Assembly (NCBI GenBank): GCA_947647615.1
Contig: CANSKS010000004.1
Span: forward strand, 1-64,000
Direction: 5' to 3'
Length of the DNA stretch: 64,000 nucleotides
Source: an uncultured Neglectibacter sp.
GTDB lineage: Bacteria > Bacillota > Clostridia > Oscillospirales > Acutalibacteraceae
The notes under the pieces are model-generated. The model was given only the letters and a program-made list of their open reading frames with translations. It searched no databases and was not told the DNA's origin. Made by a program: the position numbers and the translations under genes. This document shows, one piece after another, positions 60,314-64,000 of the stretch. Positions within the stretch are counted from its first letter, which is position 1. Each line of letters opens with the position of its first letter.

Positions 60314-61615
60314 ATGAGAAGTCCAAAACAGGAACATTCCAGAAAAAAATTCACCAAAGCGGAAAAAAGCTGGATTATGTACGATTGGGCCAATTCCGTT
60401 TACGCCACCAATATTCTAGCTGTGCTCTTCCCCATCTATTTTGGGGCTGTCTGCGAACAAAACGGCGCCAACAATTTAGTGCTTTGGTCTTATGGCACCT
60501 CGATTGCCACGTTCCTTGTGGCCATTCTAGCCCCTGTGCTGGGTTCACTTGCGGACCATAAAGGGCATAAAAAAAAGCTGTTTGCCGCTGCTCTGTTTTT
60601 GGGCGTAGCCTTCACCCTGTCCAATGCCTTTGTGGAAGACTATCGCCTTTTGCTTCTCGGTTATGTGCTTTCTCACATTGGTTTTTCCGGTTCCTGCCTG
60701 TTTTACGATTCTTTTCTTACCGACGTCACCACGCCGGAACGAATGGATAAGGTATCTTCTTGGGGGTACGCCATGGGGTATATCGGCGGCAGCACCATCC
60801 CTTTTGTGCTTTCCATCATAATCCTGTTTGTCATGGGAATGACCAACATGCTGGCCTTCCGCCTGGTCATTATTCTCACCAGTGTTTGGTGGCTGGTGTT
60901 CAGTCTTCCTACGCTTCTGTATGTAAAGCAAGTTCATTATGTAGAAGCGAAAAAGGGCCATCTGTTCCGTTCTACTTTTTCCAACCTGTGGAAGACTGCC
61001 AAAGAACTGGCAGCCCAAAAAAAAATCTTACTGTTCATTTTGGCCTACTTCTTTTATATCGACGGGGTAAACACCATTATTTCCATTTCTACTTCCTACG
61101 GTTCTAAATTGGGATTGGATAACATTGGCATGATTTTAGCCTTGCTCCTCACTCAGATTGTGGCCGTCCCCTTTTCCATTTTATTCGGCAAACTTGCGGA
61201 GCGGTTTGGTTCCATTCAGGTACTGCTGGGCGCCATTTGCGTTTATTTTGTAGTTTGCCTGACAGGCTTTTTTATGGGCTTCAATATTGAACAAAACCCC
61301 AACAGTTCCGACGCTCTCACCCTTTCCCTGGTTCTGTTCTGGTGCATGGCTTTTTTGGTGGGTACGGTACAGGGAGGCATTCAAGCCATTTCCCGCTCTT
61401 ACTTCGGAAAACTGATCCCTCCGGAACGTTCTAACGAATATTTTGGCTTCTTTGATATTTTTGGAAAGTTTGCCGCTGTCATCGGCCCCATGCTGGTTGC
61501 CGTTTTCACCCAGATCACTGGAAGAGATTCCATTGGGGTTATCAGCCTGGCTATCTTGTTCGCCGTGGGAGGCGCTATACTCCTGTTGGGACGGCGGCAC
61601 TTTTCAGAGGGCTGA
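60314..61615 (+). CDS. MFS permease, UMF1/Atg22-like
   Basis: 433 residues, about 12 membrane helices, of the UMF1 (Atg22-like) group of the major facilitator superfamily. Signature WIMYDWANSVYATNIL at the N-terminus, GSLADHKGHKKKLF (MFS loop 2-3), VGTVQGGIQAISRSYFGKLIPP and YFGFFDIFGKF in the second half. Substrates of bacterial members are unknown; amino acids are suggested for eukaryotic Atg22. GGGGG 7 nt before the ATG. Followed by a terminator. Confidence 0.88.
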   Translation: MRSPKQEHSRKKFTKAEKSWIMYDWANSVYATNILAVLFPIYFGAVCEQNGANNLVLWSYGTSIATFLVAILAPVLGSLADHKGHKKKLFAAALFLGVAFTLSNAFVEDYRLLLLGYVLSHIGFSGSCLFYDSFLTDVTTPERMDKVSSWGYAMGYIGGSTIPFVLSIIILFVMGMTNMLAFRLVIILTSVWWLVFSLPTLLYVKQVHYVEAKKGHLFRSTFSNLWKTAKELAAQKKILLFILAYFFYIDGVNTIISISTSYGSKLGLDNIGMILALLLTQIVAVPFSILFGKLAERFGSIQVLLGAICVYFVVCLTGFFMGFNIEQNPNSSDALTLSLVLFWCMAFLVGTVQGGIQAISRSYFGKLIPPERSNEYFGFFDIFGKFAAVIGPMLVAVFTQITGRDSIGVISLAILFAVGGAILLLGRRHFSEG

Positions 61616-61683
61616 GCCAGCAATTTATTCCTCCCGTTTAAAAAACACTTAAAAACCTGTAACCCCCTCTCGCTAACAAAGTG

Positions 61684-61735
61684 AAAAAAAGCGGTTTCTC
61701 CCAGGCAAAAAGCCAAAGAGAACCCGCTTTTTTCT
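61684..61735. terminator. Terminator after the MFS gene
   Basis: AAAAAAAGCGGTTTCTC pairs with GAGAACCCGCTTTTTT around an 18-nt loop; near-symmetric, so it can work in both directions. Confidence 0.85.
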
Positions 61736-61822
61736 TCTCCGGCGACAGAAAAACACCTATCTCTTTTGGCGGATTTCTACCCGGGGGCAGGAAACAGGAC
61801 AGCCCTGGAGTCTTTCCTAATT

Positions 61823-62890
61823 TTATTCAGAAACTCCCTTTTTCAATTCCGGAAAATACGCCTTAAAGGCGAAAGGAAGGGGATAAGCCTTCTCTAATTC
61901 CTGAGCGGTGACCCAGGTAAACTCTTGAACCTCTTTCGGCACCTGAGCCCTCCAGGCCGCCATATGCCATTCCACATGGGTAAAAACGTGCTTTGCCGGG
62001 TTTAGTTCCTCCAACCTTTCCAAAGATAGCCCCCATTTCTCCACTGTTTTCGCCGCCTCTTCCATGCTCAAATGTCCCAAAACGGAAGGAAGCTCCCAGA
62101 GACCTGCTAAAAGGCCTTTGGCAGGCCTTTTTTGCAAGGCTACCTCCCCCTTACAGAACAACAAAAAAACCGTTCTATCCTCAATTTTCCGAGGTTTCTT
62201 TTCGGCCTTTACCGGCAGTTCCGTTTCCGACCCTTCCAAATGCGCCCGACACAGCCGGTTCAAAGGGCATAGCAGACATTTCGGCACTCCGTTAGGTAAA
62301 CACACCATAGCGCCAAGCTCCATAAGGGCCTGGTTAAAATCTCCTGCCCGAGAGGGAATAATCTGCCTCACTTTTTCTTCTACTCCCCGTTTTGTCTTGG
62401 GGCTTAAAACATCTTCCCTGCTGGCCAAAATTCGGGAAAACACCCGCAGTACATTGCCGTCTACCGCAGGCTCCGGCAGGTTAAAGGCAATAGAGGCAAT
62501 GGCCCCGGCCGTATAATCTCCCACACCTGGCAAAGACTGTAGCGCCTCCCGACTTGCAGGGATTTCTCCCCCAAAGCGCTCCTTCACCGCCCGCGCCCCC
62601 TTTTGCAGGTTCCGCACCCGGTTATAATAGCCTAAACCTTCCCACAGCTTTAAAAGCTGCTCCTCCGGCGCTTCCGCCAGAGCCTCTACGGTAGGAAGTT
62701 CCGCGAGAAAGCGTTCAAAATACGGCTTTACCGCTTCCACCCTGGTCTGTTGCAGCATGATCTCCGAAACCCAAACCCGATAGGGCCTGGGATCTTCCCG
62801 CCATGGCAGCACTCTCGCTCCTTGATCGTACCATGCAAGCAGCCTTTCCGGCACTTTCCCTAACAATTCCGTTTCCCAATTCTTCTCCAA
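61823..62890 (-). CDS. mutY: A/G-specific adenine glycosylase
   Basis: Removes adenine mispaired with 8-oxoguanine. 355 residues. N-terminal catalytic domain: VSEIMLQQTRVEAVKPYFERF, the helix-hairpin-helix LQSLPGVGDYTAGAIAS, VDGNVLRVFSR (catalytic Asp), and the [4Fe-4S] cluster ligands CLLCPLNRLC with an upstream Cys. C-terminal Nudix-like domain (from about 230) recognises oxoG. TTG start with AAAGGG upstream. Convergent with the MFS gene. Confidence 0.95.
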   Translation of the reverse strand: MEKNWETELLGKVPERLLAWYDQGARVLPWREDPRPYRVWVSEIMLQQTRVEAVKPYFERFLAELPTVEALAEAPEEQLLKLWEGLGYYNRVRNLQKGARAVKERFGGEIPASREALQSLPGVGDYTAGAIASIAFNLPEPAVDGNVLRVFSRILASREDVLSPKTKRGVEEKVRQIIPSRAGDFNQALMELGAMVCLPNGVPKCLLCPLNRLCRAHLEGSETELPVKAEKKPRKIEDRTVFLLFCKGEVALQKRPAKGLLAGLWELPSVLGHLSMEEAAKTVEKWGLSLERLEELNPAKHVFTHVEWHMAAWRAQVPKEVQEFTWVTAQELEKAYPLPFAFKAYFPELKKGVSE

Positions 62891-62966
62891 ACCGACACCC
62901 TTTCCTAAGTTTACTTGTAATCATACTCTTCTTCCACCCATAGAGCAAGCGAAAAACAGAAAATGG

Positions 62967-63001
62967 CAGGGCCAGAGTACCGTTTCGGTACCCTGGCCCT
63001 G
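62967..63001 (-). terminator. Terminator of the GH4 gene
   Basis: Minus strand: CAGGGCCAGGGTACC and GGTACTCTGGCCCTG stem around GAAAC, then an interrupted T-tract. Confidence 0.8.
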
Positions 63002-63025
63002 AAAGTTATAAGAAGCCGACTTCTT

Positions 63026-64000
63026 TTAAACGCATTTGCGAATATAGGGGCGGTTAATCTCGAACAGCTCGTTTACAATCCCCTCGGCAGCAGCCGTGCT
63101 ATTAATGGTAGGATCGCAGAGCAACGCTTGCAAAGCCAGCTCCTTGGAGCCTTGAGCGGCAGCGCGAACAGAGAGCCGCTGAGCGGACACCTGCTGGTTC
63201 ATTAAGCCAATGACGCCATCCGGCATGCCGCGTACTACCCGCTTATGTACGCCGTCGCCATCCACCGTAATGGGCACTTCCACCGCTATGTCGTTGGGAA
63301 GCTGGCTAATAGCACCGTCGTTGTAAACAATGGCAGAAGGAATGTTTTTCCTATCGTTGAAGAAGATACCGGTCACCACTTCAATCGCCTGTTCCCCAGA
63401 AGGTACCAGCCATTCATCAATATCCTTTTCTCCGGCGACCAAGGCGGCAATCTCATTTTTCATGCGCACCCGATCTTGGGCGTCCCAGTCGAAATCGTAG
63501 CCATGCTCGCCGGCTTCGTAGCCATAAGCCTGATATTCACCCAGATGATCGTCGGAACAGGTGGGATACAAACCAAAATAGTGGAACATTTTCCGGGAAT
63601 AGGGCTGGAAATCATCATGGGGATAAGCCTTTTCCATTTCCCGGAACTTGGGGTACAGATCCTCGCCGGTCTCTTTGTCACGAATAGAGAGAATCCATTG
63701 GAAATGGTTCATACCGGCGCCAAATACGTCGGTAGTGCGGCGCTCGCGGCCCATCATTTCCTCAATGTCATCTTGAGCCATAAAAATGCCATGACACAGG
63801 CCAATACATTTGATCTTGGAATACATGTTCACACCCAGAATAATCCGGGTTTCCGGGTTGGAGAAATTCAGGAACCAAGCATCGGGGCAAAGCTCCTCCA
63901 TATCTCTGACAATATCCATAATCACAGGGAAAGTACGCATGGTAAAAAACAGCGCACCAGGGCCGCCGTTTTCCCCCAGGCAGTGCCGGATGCCATATTT
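63026..64000 (-). CDS. GH4 alpha-glucosidase/alpha-galactosidase-like (partial, 5' end beyond window)
   Basis: NAD- and Mn-dependent glycosidase of family GH4. 324 residues are present; the N-terminal Rossmann NAD-binding part lies beyond the window. Visible: [29 protein letters not shown], the metal Cys/His in GLCHGIF, GMNHFQW (metal His) and a C-terminal dimer region. GH4 members use phosphorylated or plain alpha/beta-glycosides; the LCHG-GMNHF combination fits MelA/AglA-type enzymes. Confidence 0.93.
   Translation of the reverse strand, partial: KYGIRHCLGENGGPGALFFTMRTFPVIMDIVRDMEELCPDAWFLNFSNPETRIILGVNMYSKIKCIGLCHGIFMAQDDIEEMMGRERRTTDVFGAGMNHFQWILSIRDKETGEDLYPKFREMEKAYPHDDFQPYSRKMFHYFGLYPTCSDDHLGEYQAYGYEAGEHGYDFDWDAQDRVRMKNEIAALVAGEKDIDEWLVPSGEQAIEVVTGIFFNDRKNIPSAIVYNDGAISQLPNDIAVEVPITVDGDGVHKRVVRGMPDGVIGLMNQQVSAQRLSVRAAAQGSKELALQALLCDPTINSTAAAEGIVNELFEINRPYIRKCV

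Overview
The window looks like a chromosomal segment of an anaerobic, gut-type Bacillota (Clostridia, most like the Oscillospiraceae/Ruminococcaceae). The grounds are inference from content: indolepyruvate:ferredoxin oxidoreductase, a Na+-translocating decarboxylase beta subunit, meso-DAP dehydrogenase, an LPKTG-anchored surface protein, LplB/LplC-type sugar importers with a YesM/YesN-type regulator pair, NrdR, mid-range GC, strong Shine-Dalgarno sites and frequent GTG/TTG starts. I see no rRNA, tRNA, CRISPR array, transposase or prophage gene.

Layout. 1-7.8 kb: signal peptidase I (cut by the window edge), a coiled-coil/proline-rich protein, and a 1659-residue wall-anchored protein with nine His/Cys repeats and a fibro-slime domain. 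7.8-11.5 kb: a two-AAA-module CbxX-like ATPase, aroD and a KDPG aldolase. 11.5-18.1 kb: a minus-strand run pdxY-paaK-iorA-iorB-paaK-ACT protein for oxidative breakdown of aromatic 2-oxo acids. 18.2-22.9 kb: a 35-residue membrane peptide, a lone HMA metal chaperone, metG, a small membrane protein, tatD, a TatD-associated radical SAM protein and a lipoprotein. 23-30.1 kb: ddh, then asnB - ATP-grasp ligase - Asp/Glu racemase - asnB, which I read as a peptidoglycan modification cassette (D-Asp bridge and/or DAP amidation). 30.2-35.9 kb: a PilZ/diguanylate cyclase pair, asnA, a stand-alone ATPase and a fused APH + protein-kinase-like protein. 35.9-39.2 kb: a 45-residue membrane peptide and oadB behind a structured, terminator-containing leader; an XRE regulator broken by a nonsense codon; an MBL-fold hydrolase. 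39.5-42.1 kb: a three-gene ABC-2 exporter of clearly higher GC. 42.2-54.1 kb: a sugar-import operon with GH31 and three UroD-fold proteins, controlled by a divergent histidine kinase/AraC-type regulator. 54.3-64 kb: DUF362, nrdR, a TIM-barrel isomerase-like protein, ABC-F, mtaB, an MFS permease, mutY and an edge-truncated GH4 glycosidase.

Most interesting: the asnB/ATP-grasp/racemase/asnB cassette beside ddh while a separate asnA supplies free asparagine; the oadB leader RNA, whose three helices end in an intrinsic terminator; three UroD-fold proteins sharing an operon with GH31 and an ABC importer; the APH/kinase fusion; and the His/Cys repeat region of the surface protein. Functions come from reading motifs and remembered families; no database search was run.
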